Origin: Diplonema papillatum
Taxonomy: Eukaryota; Euglenozoa; Diplonemea; Diplonemida; Diplonemidae
DNA: 64,000 bases
Reading direction: 5' to 3'
Assembly: GCA_030068145.1 (NCBI GenBank)
Contig: JAPJBO010000946.1
Location: 1-64,000, forward strand
Of the stretch, positions 1 through 10,971 are shown one piece after another (position 1 is the stretch's first letter; every line of letters starts with the position of its first letter). Below the pieces are notes generated by a model, which searched no databases, was not told where the DNA came from, and saw nothing but the letters and a program-made list of their open reading frames with translations. A program made the translations under genes and the position numbers.

Positions 1-319
1 CCCCCCCCCCCCTTCTACAGTGCAGTTGCCTTGGAGGCTGGGTGGTCGAATTCTCTAAGGTGAAATGGTCAAAATTCCCTGGCAAAAGTGGGCCCACAAA
101 AAATTTTCAAAGTGTGGTTTTTGGGGTATTTGGGCCAAAAAAAAAATTTTTTTTTTCTGACCAGCCACCGTGGTGACCACCTTAGAGAGTGACAGGTAGC
201 GTCCCCCCTCCACAGTGAAAATAGCCTGTATATAGGGGGGGGGGGGTCAGGTCAGATTCTGCCAACGACTCCGCAATCTGGCCGCTTAGGGCCACCCCTG
301 GGGGGGGGGGGGGGGGGGT
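1..319. other. Low-complexity leader, no gene
   Basis: The window opens in a C homopolymer and holds A/T and G homopolymer runs (about 139-157, 235-246 and 302-318). No coding signal or recognisable element was seen. Confidence 0.7.
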
Positions 320-840
320 TCGTTTACTTTTGGAAGGTTCGTTTCTAGTTTTGGAATCGGTTCGTTTACTTTTGGAAACTTCGTTTCTAGTTTTGGAATC
401 GGTTCGTTTACTTTTGGAATCGGTTCGTTTACTTTTGGAATCGGTTCGTTTACTTTTGGAATCGGTTCGTTTACTTTTGGAAACTTCGTTTCTAGTTTTG
501 GAATCGGTTCGTTTACTTTTGGAATCGGTTCGTTTACTTTTGGAATCGCTTCGTTTACTTTTGGAAGTGGTTCGTTTACTTTTTCGAAAAGTTACGAACC
601 ACTTCCAAAACTAGAAACGAACCGATTCCAAAACTAGAAACGAACCTCTTCCAAAACTAAAACGAGATCGGCCGAAATTCCAAGGGAATCGTGTCAAAAA
701 TCGACTGCGACCACCAGAAACGAACCTTTCCAAAACTAGAAACGAACCTTCCAAAACTAGAAACGAACCTTCCAAAACTAGAAGCGAACCTTCCAAGACT
801 AGAAACGAACCTGCGAAGAGGGTCGAAAGAGTTCCCCCCA
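320..840. repeat. 21-bp minisatellite, two head-to-head blocks
   Basis: From 320 to about 590 a unit reading ttcgtttacttttggaatcg is repeated about 12 times, with a variant that has ctagttttgg in place of cttttgg. From about 600 to 830 the same motif runs as its reverse complement with more variation (gaaacgaaccttccaaaact). The junction near 595 is therefore a natural inverted repeat. The open frames across it are a by-product of a 21-bp period with few stop codons. Confidence 0.9.
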
Positions 841-1445
841 AAAAAAAGACGCCAGATACGCAAACTCTTTCGAACGCTGCACACGGGTATCCTTCAAGTG
901 ACCTCTAACTATCTGTTGCATACGCGTATCCGGATCTGAAAGCCGAAGACTTTGTAACACTTTACCGCAACCGAAGTCGCGAACCGGGTTCGGCTTGCAC
1001 TGCAAAAGCAGCATAATTGTGTCTTGCGCCCGAGCGCGGAAATCCGCCACCCGCCATTCGGCTAGAGTGCAAGAACACAATTGCGAAGCGTACTACAAAC
1101 GGATAGTGTTACAAAGGCGAACGAATCATGCGAGAACCTATGGAGGGGCCCCTCGACAGCTTTCAGAACACGGCATAGTAAGTCAAGAGTCGGATAAGCG
1201 TGTGCACATTCTACTCCCGTTTGATCTGCATTTTCCACCTTTGCCCCCCTTTCTTTGATCTGCTGTGTGTATTTGCGGACAATTTTATGTCATCCGGTTA
1301 TCGTGTATGCTAATAGCCGCTAGGATAGAAAGAATTTAGTTAGTTATAAGAATGCAGTGTTAATAGTCTAAAATAGCTACAATGCTTGTTTCGATCCAGT
1401 ACACAACCAGCTAGCATCCATCAGAAATATTCCTCCGACCCAGGG
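841..1445. other. Spacer, nothing recognised
   Basis: Mixed-composition sequence without a credible ORF or repeat. It probably includes the 3' flank of the minus-strand gene that ends at 1446. Confidence 0.5.
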
Positions 1446-2065
1446 TCACTCAACAGCTCGCAACGGCCTTGCAGCATGCGCCCAGGCCTTGTGACCCTGG
1501 GTGGCGTTTTCCCCCTTTTTTTTGTGTTTCCGGCGACGTTCGCTCAGTCGGAAACACAATTTTTTTTTAGACTTTTTTTTGAGAGGCCAGCCGGGGTTTT
1601 TAAGGGGGTTGGCCCCGGCTGCTGCGAGGGAGGTGAAGGGTGCCGGTCTGGCAAGGTGGGTGCGTCGTGGTGTGTCATCTCTGCTTGGGCCAGTCTCTGT
1701 GGCACTCCCTTCCTGTGCCTGGGTGCTTGGCATGGGCGCTGGTGTCTGTGGGACAGGCGCAGGGGTGACTGGTGATGGTGGGATGACAGGCGCTGGTGTG
1801 ATTGGTGATGGTTGTGGTGTGACAACAGGCGCGGGGGTGACTGGCGATGGTGCAGGTGGAGGTGGTGGAACGACCGGATCAGGCATGGGCGGTGGCGTTT
1901 CGAAGACAGGGGGCGGTCCGAGTGCGGCTGGCAGGCCGGCGTTGTTGCGCGCAGCATTTGTATACAAATGTCCGATTTCATGATCTGAAATTCAGACTCG
2001 CTCACGTAACCCGCCTGCTTCAACTCCACGAGCCGAAGCAAAGCCTCCATTGAAGAAGTGGACAT
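1446..2065 (-). CDS. Small SHOCT-like, proline-rich protein (candidate)
   Basis: The reading frame starting at 2065 begins MSTSSMEALLRLVELKQAG and continues through SESEFQIMK. This fits the SHOCT (short C-terminal domain) pattern of a leucine-rich helix, a glycine turn, then EEF and K. About 100 bases in, the convincing coding frame changes. From about 1967 another frame encodes a long proline-rich tract of PSPVTPAPV-type repeats, then a Lys/Arg-rich tail ending at 1446. The two frames differ by two bases. A 38-base segment with GT...AG ends (it starts gtatacaaat and ends ctgccag, about 1931-1968) would join them in phase, but such a short intron would be unlike the kilobase introns elsewhere here. 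A frameshift or sequence error is equally possible. Function unknown; SHOCT modules are usually oligomerisation or binding modules. Confidence 0.45.
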
Positions 2066-2576
2066 CTTGTTTCCTTTTTGGGGTGAGACTAGATTTCGTT
2101 TTCATGCTTAAAGGCTTCGTACCGGATCGAAACAAGGAATATGCAATTAGTACAAGCTGAATGAGTTCCACTAGGCATTCATCTTTCAACAATCGACTAT
2201 ATCACGACGCAAGTTAGAGACAGGTCATGGGTTATGTCGCACACAAAGTAAATATGGTTCGGTTCGAAGTTCGAAAGGAAGGGCCGATAGTCATTCATTG
2301 GAAAAACTCAGGTAAAATGGAAAGAACCGCGTAGTTTTGTTTTATTCGAACGATATGAATCCAGCCGACTCTTCCCGGCTACTCGTGCCCTTCCTCGGCA
2401 CAAAACGGAAGAGCGAAGATTCCGATTCCTTTTCAATTTACGAATGTCAGTAACAGCAGCAGATGCAACCGACGGGTTCACGACAAAACGGGAGTCCAAC
2501 CAAGCGAAGGGTTGGCATAGTGACACTCATTTGACAAGACATCGGCTAGCTCTGTGTGTGTGTGAAAATTTGGAAA
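2066..2576. other. Upstream spacer of the SHOCT-like gene
   Basis: No ORF or repeat of note. The 5' region and promoter of the gene starting at 2065 should lie here, but no motif is clear enough to call. Confidence 0.4.
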
Positions 2577-3530
2577 AACATAGCAATAATGGATTTGGCA
2601 AAAAATGGCCAAAAAAAAAAATCTGCCAAAAATGGCCAGAATCGGAAAAATGGCAAAAATGGCCAAAATTTGGAAAATTTGGCAAAATGGCCAAAATTTG
2701 GAAAACTTGGCCAAAATGGCCAAAATCTGGAAAATTTGGCCAAAATGGCCAAAATCCGGCAAAAATGGCCAAAATCTGGAAAATTTGGCAAAAAATGGCC
2801 AAAATCTGGCAAATATGGCCATTTGGAAAATTTGGCCAAAATGGCCAAAATCTGGCAAATATGGCCATTTGGAAAATTTGGCCAAAATGGCCAAAATCTG
2901 GAAAATTTGGCCAAAATGGCCAAAATCTGGAAAATTTGGCCAAAATGGCCAAAATCCGGCAAAAATGGCCAAAATCTGGAAAATTTGGCCAAAATGGCCA
3001 AAATGGCCAAAATCTGGAAAATTTGGCCAAAATGGCCAAAATCCGGCAAAAATGGCCAAAATCTGGAAAATTTGGCAAAAATGGCCAAAATCTGGAAAAT
3101 TTGGCCAAGATGGCCAAAATCCGGCAAAAATGGCCAAAATCTGGAAAATTTGGCAAAAAATGGCCAAAATCTGGCAAATATGGCCATTTGGAAAATTTGG
3201 CCAAAATGGCCAAAATCTGGCAAATATGGCCATTTGGAAAATTTGGCCAAAATGGCCAAAATCTGGAAAATCCGGCAAAAATGGCCAAAATCTGGAAAAT
3301 TTGGCCAAAATGGCCAAAATCTGGAAAATTTGGCCAAGATGGCCAAAATCCGGCAAAAATGGCCAAAATCTGGAACATTTGGCAAAAATGGCCAAAATCT
3401 GGAAAATTTGGCAAAAATGGCCAAAATCTGGAAAATTTGGCAAAAATGGCCAAAATCTGGAAAATTTGGCAAAAAATGGCCAAAATCTGGCAAATATGGC
3501 CAAAATCTGAAAAGTATGGAAATTGTGGAA
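2577..3530. repeat. AT-rich minisatellite (tggccaaaatctggaaaatt)
   Basis: Nearly 1 kb built from tggccaaaa, tctggaaaatt and tccggcaaaaa blocks that combine into units of roughly 27-30 bp, with a longer variant containing atatggccatttgg. Several frames on both strands stay open for 300-470 codons only because the unit lacks stops and its length is close to a multiple of three. The translations are monotonous FGHF/KIWK repeats, so I do not call a gene. Confidence 0.9.
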
Positions 3531-3562
3531 AACTGTGGTAACTCCTGCAAAAACAGCCAAAA

Positions 3563-4040
3563 GTGAACGAACCGATTCCAAAAGTAAACGAACCGATTCC
3601 AAAAGTAAACGAACCGATTCCAAAAGTAAACGAACCGATTCCAAAAGTAAACGAACCGATTCCAAAACTAGAAACGAAGTTTCCAAAAGTAAACGAACCG
3701 ATTCCAAAAGTAAACGAACCGATTCCAAAAGTAAACGAAGCGATTCCAAAAGTAAACGAACCGATTCCAAAACTAGAAACGAACCGGTTCCAAAAGTAAA
3801 CGAACCGGTTCCAAAAGTAAACGAGCCACCCAAAACTAGAAACGAACCTTCCAAAACTAGTTTCGAACGTTCCAAAAGTAAACGAAGCACTCCCCAAGCT
3901 AAATCAGCCCAAAAAGAGCCCAGAAACGAACCGATTCCAAAACTAGAAACGAAGTTTCCAAAAGTAAACGAACCGATTCCAAAACTAGAAACGAACCGAT
4001 TCCAAAACTAGAAACGAACCGATTCCAAAAGTAAACGAAG
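3563..4040 (-). repeat. 21-bp minisatellite, inverted second array
   Basis: The unit of 320-590 recurs here in the opposite orientation (aaccgattccaaaagtaaac), about 20 copies, with the same ctag-containing variant. With the first block it brackets the AT-rich array, making an inverted pair of satellites about 3 kb apart. It ends against a G homopolymer near 4050-4069. Confidence 0.9.
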
Positions 4041-4666
4041 CGGACCCGGGGGGGGGGGGGGGGGGGGGGCAAAAAAGGGGGAAAAGGACGACGAAACATA
4101 TTTGAAGGCACAACGGAGCAAGCTGTGATACGGGATTACGCAATTCGGAAAGAGTTGGGGGTGGGGACGGGTGGGTTTGCAAGAACATGCTTGGGATGCT
4201 CTGCACACCGTTGTCCCGCCTGCACCGATACCGGGGGTCGGTTCTTTAGCAGACCATATCATCAGCCCACCAGTCAGAGAAAGGTCAGGGCGGAAACAGT
4301 GCCTGCAGACAGGACAGCAATTTGCGAGGGGGCGGTGAGGGCCAGTGAGGCATGGGTTGTTGCGTTTTGCGGGAAGACTTCCATTTTAACGATGGGCACG
4401 ACGGCCGTCGAAACGGGACATGCACCGAGCAGTTTCTTTTTTTTTTTTTTTTTTTTTTCCTGTTGACAACTTGTGTCAGACTAGCCCACCCGGGGGTGGT
4501 TGATTCCTTCAGGCAGAGTCTCCCCGTCCTGAGCTTTGTTTGGGTCCAAGATGATGGGCGCCCTTCGGCTATTTATTTCTCTTTCCCTCTTTCTCATACT
4601 TTTCATTTTATTGGGTTGCGTCTTCCCTCACTCTTAGCGTCTTAAAAGGTCCTTTTGATGCCGAAA

Positions 4667-4699
<33 letters not shown>

Positions 4700-4740
4700 T
4701 CACGGTTTGACTACAGTTTGAGTGGAAATCGCAACAGCGG
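4041..4740. other. Spacer with long poly-T tracts
   Basis: Contains a G run at about 4050-4069 and T runs at about 4436-4458 and 4671-4698. No gene-like ORF. Confidence 0.5.
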
Positions 4741-6410
4741 CAAGGGAAGTCACCATATCAGTAGTAGTAGTAGTTTGAACTTGTTATGCAGCAACCATCT
4801 GTGTCGATAGACTGCACAAGCCGCTACAGACTACCTCTTTGCACGCGTCGTGTCAAGCTTCGGTCGCTTCTTGCCCCGCGTACTTTTGTCTCCGGTGCGC
4901 GCTTCACGTCCGGTGTGCAGTTTGATGACAAGGTAGTCGTAGTAGTTTGAACTTGTTATCAGCAACAATCTGTGACGATGGACTGCGCACAGGAGTAACA
5001 TGTGTCGATCTCGTTCGGGAACAAGTTGGGAAGAAGTGTGAAAACGGGTATCTGCCCTGGCGTGTTATTCTGCAGATGCTTCGAGCTATAATTGCGTCTA
5101 TAGGGGTTCGTTCGTCTTCTTAACCTCGCTTTTTCTTAACTTTGAACTTGATATGCAGCAACCATCTGTGGCATCTGCGACGGCAGGCTGCACATAGTAG
5201 TAGTATGTGTCGTCAGTCCGGAAGCAAACCGGGAAGAAGTGTGAAAACGGGTTTTTGCCTAGAGGCATTTCGTGTTATTTTGCAAATGCTTTGAGCTATC
5301 TTTGTGTCTGTGCTTTCAGTCGTCTTCTTAACCTCGCTTTTTCTTAACTTTGAACTTGATATGCAGCAACCATCTGTGGCATCTGCGACGGCAGGCTGCA
5401 CATAGTAGTAGTATGTGTCGTCAGTCCGGAAGCAAACCGGGAAGAAGTGTGAAAACGGGTTTTTGCCTAGAGGCATTTCGTGTTATTTTGCAAATGCTTT
5501 GAGCTATCTTTGTGTCTGTGCTTTCAGTCGTCTTCTTAACCATGGTTAAGTGCGCAAATGGTGTCAGCCGAAGCTGGTAAAGCTTCGGCGCCGCCCACCT
5601 TATGTTTGTTTAGCATTGAGTTCTTTTTAGTACATGAACCACGTGGATTAACATGCACTGCCTTGAAAGTCAGGTTATCGGATGACGCCGTCACCTGCCA
5701 TTGCGTCGTCAAGGTCGAGCATTTGTGGAGCTAGCGGGGTTTGGCTTTCTTGTGATTCCAGAGACTGAGTCGGCGAGCACGAGGGCGGGCACGTGTGTTT
5801 AGCATTGAGTTCTTTTAAGTACATGAACCACATGGATTAGCACGCACTGCCTCTGTTTAGCAGCGGCTGCCAAACATCCCGTGACACCGCGCAAGGTGGT
5901 GACACGCTCTTTTGTTTTCTTTTCGATTGCTTTTGATGGGGCATGCAGGCCTGAAGAACGGAGCAATCTTTGCAAACAAAAACGAGTGACTTTAGGTAGC
6001 CGCTTGGGCGCGCCGGTCCGCGCACAGCAGCAGAGACGCGTCGGCAGTCCTGAAGTCACCAATTCAAGTAGTAGTAGTAGTAGTAGTATGTGTCATCCTA
6101 ATCCGGGAACAAGTCAGGGAGAAGAACGGAGCAATCTTTACAAACGACCGAGTGACATAAGGTGGCCGCTTGAGCGGCGCCAATCCGAGCGCACACAGCA
6201 GCAGTGACGCGTCGGCAGTCCTGAAGTCACCAATTCAAGTAGTAGTAGTAGTAGTAGTATGTGTCATCCTAATCCGGGAACAAGTCAGGGAGAAGAACGG
6301 AGCAATCTTTACAAACGAACGAGTGACATAAGGTGGCCGCTTGAGCGGCGCCAATCCGAGCGCACACAGCAGCAGTGACGCGTCGGCAGTCCTGAAGTCA
6401 CCAATTCAAA
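4741..6410. repeat. TAG-rich composite interspersed repeat, copy 1
   Basis: Starts with tagtagtag followed by tttgaacttgttatgcagca. The middle holds a roughly 208-bp tandem duplication (tgtgtcgtcagtccggaagc at about 5206 and 5414). It ends in roughly 185-bp tandem units carrying a second (tag)n tract and the string gagtgacataaggtggccgc. Both ends recur, around different contents, at 23424-24160. Internal pieces recur at 18040-18300, 39725-39870 and about 51888-51940. A perfect hairpin gccgaagc/gcttcggc lies at 5567-5589 and again at 18169-18191. No terminal inverted repeat or protein was found. Confidence 0.7.
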
Positions 6411-7120
6411 AAAAAAAAAGAAGAAGAATAAGGCAAAAAAATGAAGATCGTTTTTGGATTCCCTTTCGGCAATCCTGCACGTCCGATCCGAGCCCGTGGG
6501 CGGCAGCTTTTCGGGACAAGCGATAACACCTTGCCTTGGAACTGCGCCTTCCGGGCAAGAAAATTGTGCCAATTCACCCCTTGCCTGATCGAAGATGTCG
6601 AGCGTAATCGAGTTCAGTAGTTCGGGTTGGGGATTTCAGATTAGTGTGAACTTGATCAAAGGGTGCCATCGAGCGAGCTCAGGTCGTTTTCAGGGGGTAC
6701 ATGTGAATGGCTCCAACATATTTTCCCCTCGCTCTTTTGCTTCCGGCGAGAATTCGCTCACTCAGTTGCCGGTGACAACCTTCTTTTTTGCTTCGTTCTG
6801 CAACGAAAAGAAATAGGGGCAAGGGCTCGTAAGTCTCCTCAAAGCACGCAGTTACTTCTTTCGGTGCTTTGCTCCGAGGTGCCGACGGCTTGAGGAAGTC
6901 GAATGTGTGGTGGACTTTCGGCTTGGGCTTTGCCGCTTCCTTCGCATTATTTTCTGGCTTTCGTGCCATGTTTTTGTGTTACCGTCGTTTTTTTTTTTTT
7001 TTTTGCGTAAAAACATGGTCATCACACTGGATTTCACAATTGGGTGTCTGGCCGGATTTCTGTGTGCTACACCACTGCGCAGTTCAACTCCCCCACCCGG
7101 TGCTGAAGTTTTCACCGTGT
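6411..7120. other. Spacer with a dispersed-repeat fragment
   Basis: The stretch at about 6450-6545 (attccctttcggcaatcctg ... aacaccttgcctt) resembles 50940-51080 and, in part, 19735-19830, so it belongs to a dispersed repeat. The rest is unassigned. Confidence 0.4.
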
Positions 7121-7139
7121 AACTGACACGAGATGAGGT

Positions 7140-7305
7140 CTAGCTTCTTCTCCTTCTCGATGTTGGGAACGCGACCCACTTGTTATAGAAATAACAAGTG
7201 ACTGCACACGCCGTGTTGATCTAGCTTCTTCCTTCCCGATATTGGGAACACGACCCACTTGTTATAGAAATAACAAGTGACTGCACACGTCGTGTTGACA
7301 ACATG
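7140..7305. repeat. 79-bp direct duplication carrying a hairpin
   Basis: Two tandem copies with a 79-bp period. Each contains the perfect palindrome arms cacttgttat and ataacaagtg around an AGAA loop, at 7177-7200 and 7256-7279. Confidence 0.8.
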
Positions 7306-8692
7306 TGGTAAACCATGTGATCGCACGGGGTTTTTAGCTGTATCCACATGTGATCCCATGTTGCGTCTTTTTCGTGTGCAAGTGCTCTATACGGTCCACC
7401 GTGAAGAAGCAGATATCGACGCACAGCCGATGAAGCTGGACGAGCAGTCGAAAGAGAAGCGAAGCGCCAAGCGCGCCTGAGCGCGAAAGACAAGCTGAAG
7501 AGGCGAAAGCATGACACCATTCTCGCCACAGATTCTGTGCATCTGCTAACCCAAGTTATATGGTCCTCTCAGACCGAACCCGGGTGTTTCGCGGCCGAGA
7601 TCCATCCCAAGATTAGATTTGAGAATTGGACCGTCTTGCCCTGCGCGGGATCGAGACGCTCTTCTGCCCTGCAAGGACGGGGATCTGGCGCAGACCTTCC
7701 AACCAGTAAGGAGCTCGGCGCGAACGTCTTCAAACTGGACACTTAGTTCTCGTCAGACAGTGCGAAAGTGCAGAAACTCCGAAAGGCAGCACGCCGCGCA
7801 GGGCGAGAGACGTCCGGTGTATAGGGAAGCGGGGTTCACCACGGAAACAACGAACTCCCGGGTCGTTGTTATTGGTGCTGGGTTTTGAGGGATAAGAAAA
7901 GGAGAAAAAAAAAAACCCCCTCTTTGCGGTGGCCTCCGCTGGTCTGGTAGTCCGTGCTACCTCCATTCTTTCACACTCGTTCTCTTCTCTACTCACTACT
8001 GTACGTACTCTTTCACTCTTTTACTCTCTTTTGGCTTGGGGACAATAGCTCGGACACGTCTTTGCTTAGAAACTCTCAGGGCACTCGCCAAACGTGAGTC
8101 GCTATACCACACCGATTTTCGGAATGAGTACACGGTGGCATCCAGCACCGGGTGGAGGGAGTTTACGGTGCGGTCAAAGTGACGGTGTGGGGACACCCGC
8201 AAATCCAGTGTGACATCCGGGGACCGGATTTCACACTGGATTCGCGGGTGTGCCACACACCGCAAAATGGACTGCACACAGTTTAACACCCCGCCTCGTG
8301 CTGTAGCACGCCGTGTAAAGGGGAGGGGGTCTACTCCAACACCGCATGCGTCTCTCTGCGCCCCACCCCTCTCGATGATGCGTTTTCGCGCGTAAGAACT
8401 TTCAGGGCACTCGCCAAACATGAGTCGCTAAACCGCCGACTTTTCGGAACGAGAAAAAGTGGGGGACGGGGGAGAAGGAGGGGGTGGTATTGGAGCGGCA
8501 CGCGCTCGTTCCGGCACCCACCCCGGATGTATCGAGATGAATGGACCCCTCCCGTGTCCCTCAAGCCCCCCCGTGACCCAGCAAGTCGACTGGCTCATCA
8601 AGCAGAGACAGGAGTTGCCCGACAATCGACTGCGGCTTCTCACTGCAGCAACTCTATTCCCTCGCCCGCTCCGCCTGTGTTTGTGTGTGCGT
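7306..8692. other. Spacer with a short inverted-repeat hairpin
   Basis: A near-palindrome at about 8184-8262 pairs ggtgtggggacacccgc with gcgggtgtgccacacacc. A segment of about 60 bp (agggcactcgccaaac) is present twice, near 8075 and 8403. No gene is supported. Confidence 0.5.
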
Positions 8693-9700
8693 TTAAGTGC
8701 AGGGCTTTAAGTGGGTAACAGCTGAATCGAAGTACAGCCCACTTTTCACCTTCAGCAGTCGGCTTTTGAGTTTCCGACCCCCGTGCAAAAGTCCGCTGGG
8801 GGGTGACATACTCAAGGGGGGTGACATGCTTAAGGGTTTGCAGACAGAGGTCATCTGGGGGGAAACGTCCTTCTCGCGCATGGCAGACAGAATGGCCGCT
8901 GTGTCTAGGCACCGCTGCTTCCTCAGCATTCGCTCAAACTTCTGCATTGAACGCCCCTCAGGTTCAAGCAAGACACTTGAAACAATTTTACAAACTTCCT
9001 TCTCCTGTTGGCAGTGCAGAGGCGAGGATGACCGCAAGCCCGCTAACTGTAGCCGGCTGCTGTGCATGCTGCTGCTGGAAGTATGTCGGGATGCCCATGG
9101 GCTTTTTGTTTTGGACACTGCGGGGACCGAAACCCACCTGGTCTGGGATCCTGGCAAGTTCCCCGAAACTACCCGATACTCAGCCCGAATTTGGTGGGAA
9201 AAAGTGGGGCTGCCGGTGGGTGGGCAGGTGTACAGGTTGGTAGTTGAGTGGACAGATGGGTGGATGGTGGTGGGCAGGTCGGTGGATGGATTGGGTAGTT
9301 GGGTAGAAGGGTGGGTGGATGGGCGGGCAAGTGGGTGAGCTGTGTACAGATGTGCAGGTCGGTGTGCTAGTGTGCTTCGGACGCGGCTCTCTTGAGCCGT
9401 CCGTGTTCCTCCTCCTCCGACCCTCACCTCGACACGTGCGAGAGGACTCGGCATGCATCTACCAACTGTAGCTAGTGGACTCCTAGGCAGTTGTTGAGGC
9501 ATACCCTGCAGCCTGCGGATTCGGAGGGCCTCAAGGCGAACCAGCAGTTGCTGGAAAACCTGCAGGACCTGCCTAGAGTCGACAGGGAGGTTGCGAGCAA
9601 AAATTCGTCGAAAAAGGTCAGCTACATGGACCAGCGGGAAAAAGTTACCAACCAGGGGGTCGATACCCGTCTTGCTCGATGCCCACCTGGTGGTTTCCAC
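8693..9700 (-). repeat. Dispersed repeat D, copy 1, with a 335-codon open frame
   Basis: The sequence between about 8790 and 9130 recurs as its reverse complement between 13860 and 14890, there interrupted by extra sequence. An open frame of 335 codons crosses it on the minus strand. Its product includes the peptide MQKFERMLRKQRCLDTAAI, which the other copy also encodes with a few changes. A second part contains a helix-like stretch (HVADLFRRIFARNL), and the middle is a Thr/Pro/His-rich simple repeat. No domain is recognisable. It may be a fragment of a mobile-element protein or a chance ORF. Confidence 0.4.
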
Positions 9701-10971
9701 ACCCGGTGCCCTGCATCATGCACGGACCCACGAACCACGCGCATACTTTTTCGTTTTCGGGTCTATTTTTCACGGATCTCTTCATTGCAGCTGATCGCAT
9801 GTGCGCAGGTTCAACCATCATCTGGCTCTTTTGTTTGCGGTTGCAACCTTCGGTACCACGAGTTTGCCATTCTTATGTCAAACTCTCCAATTCCTTCTTG
9901 GGTTTTGGTTTGGGCAAGAAGTATTCACGCCCGCCATCTCCCGATGACCTTCTCCCGATCCCGATGGGCTGCAGCAGTCACGTTTAAACCGGGCCGACCC
10001 AGTCGGCTCCCCCATCTGGTCCCCGAACGACGAGCACCGCTCTTGCAACCGAGGTTAGCCTTCAATGGTTGGAAGGCCGCATCGGAAACAGTGGGTCAAC
10101 CCAGGAATTCTGAATTCGTGCACCCGATTGAAAGGTGTGTCAACTTCGGTGTCGAAGTTCACTTATGTGGGGAGTTGTAGAGTACGGGGAGGAACCAGAA
10201 ATCTCCGGAAAGATGGTACCCGCATTCCAACTCGTCTCGGGAAAGGTCAGTCGACGACCGTATGCAGGTGAGTAGAGGCCCTGGGACTGCGAAGGCATGA
10301 CTATCCCACACAAGGAGGACTCTCTATCTTGCGCTATCTCTCTGTCCCAGTCGCCATAGCCATCTTATCCTCGGCCAAGCATCATCCTGCAACCCTGCTT
10401 TCAGGATGGCCATCGTGCCTCTCGTTTTGGGTATCCGTCTTCGACCGTAACTGTCCCTGATCCTGGTGGTTAGGGGTAGCATGCAAAGAACGTGTGGCGA
10501 TAATCTGTTTCGTCGCTGGTACCATATCTTGCACTTCTGGCCCCGTGCAACGGCTGAGTGTCGTTACGCAGGCGGCACACCTCACCCGAGGATGTGGCAA
10601 GCTCTCTCTGTGAAATGAGCTTGGCCTGACTAGCTGATCCAAACTCTTGGTGCAAGCACCCGTCATGGTTGGCAGTCGCCACCTGGCCGAGGCTCGCTCG
10701 CACGGGTCACTTGTCGCCAAGTATTCTGCAATGCTGACGACTGCTACTTGTATGTGTCGGTGTCGAAGGGGGAGTACAAAAAGGGAGCAGTGTTTGTTTC
10801 GTCCCTCTAACCTCGCTTTTGGGGAGTGGATATTGCCTCAGAAACGTAAGGACTCCAACTTGACGGGCCGAAGGCGCTCAAGCAAGCTTGCTAGGTGTGT
10901 TAAGGGGCTGTACAGCACTCTGGGGGGATAACCCTAGTTTAGAGTGCTTAGAGATCCGGGGGGTTTATAGT
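9701..10971. other. 3' flank of the fatty acid hydroxylase gene
   Basis: No gene or clear repeat, except that about 10262-10305 (agaggccctgggactgc) resembles the terminal repeat of the retroelement at 33836. It could be a small fossil fragment of that family. Confidence 0.4.

Noticed and set aside
2444-3890. Overlapping ORFs of 300-470 codons on both strands
   Set aside because: They translate the AT-rich and 21-bp minisatellites; several frames are open at once and the products are monotonous repeats.
320-4040. CRISPR-like array
   Set aside because: Units are contiguous with no spacers, and the context is eukaryotic satellite DNA.
10262-10305. Solo terminal repeat of the DIRS-like family
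   Set aside because: Only about 40 bp of similarity to A1; kept as a note in the spacer entry, not called as an element.
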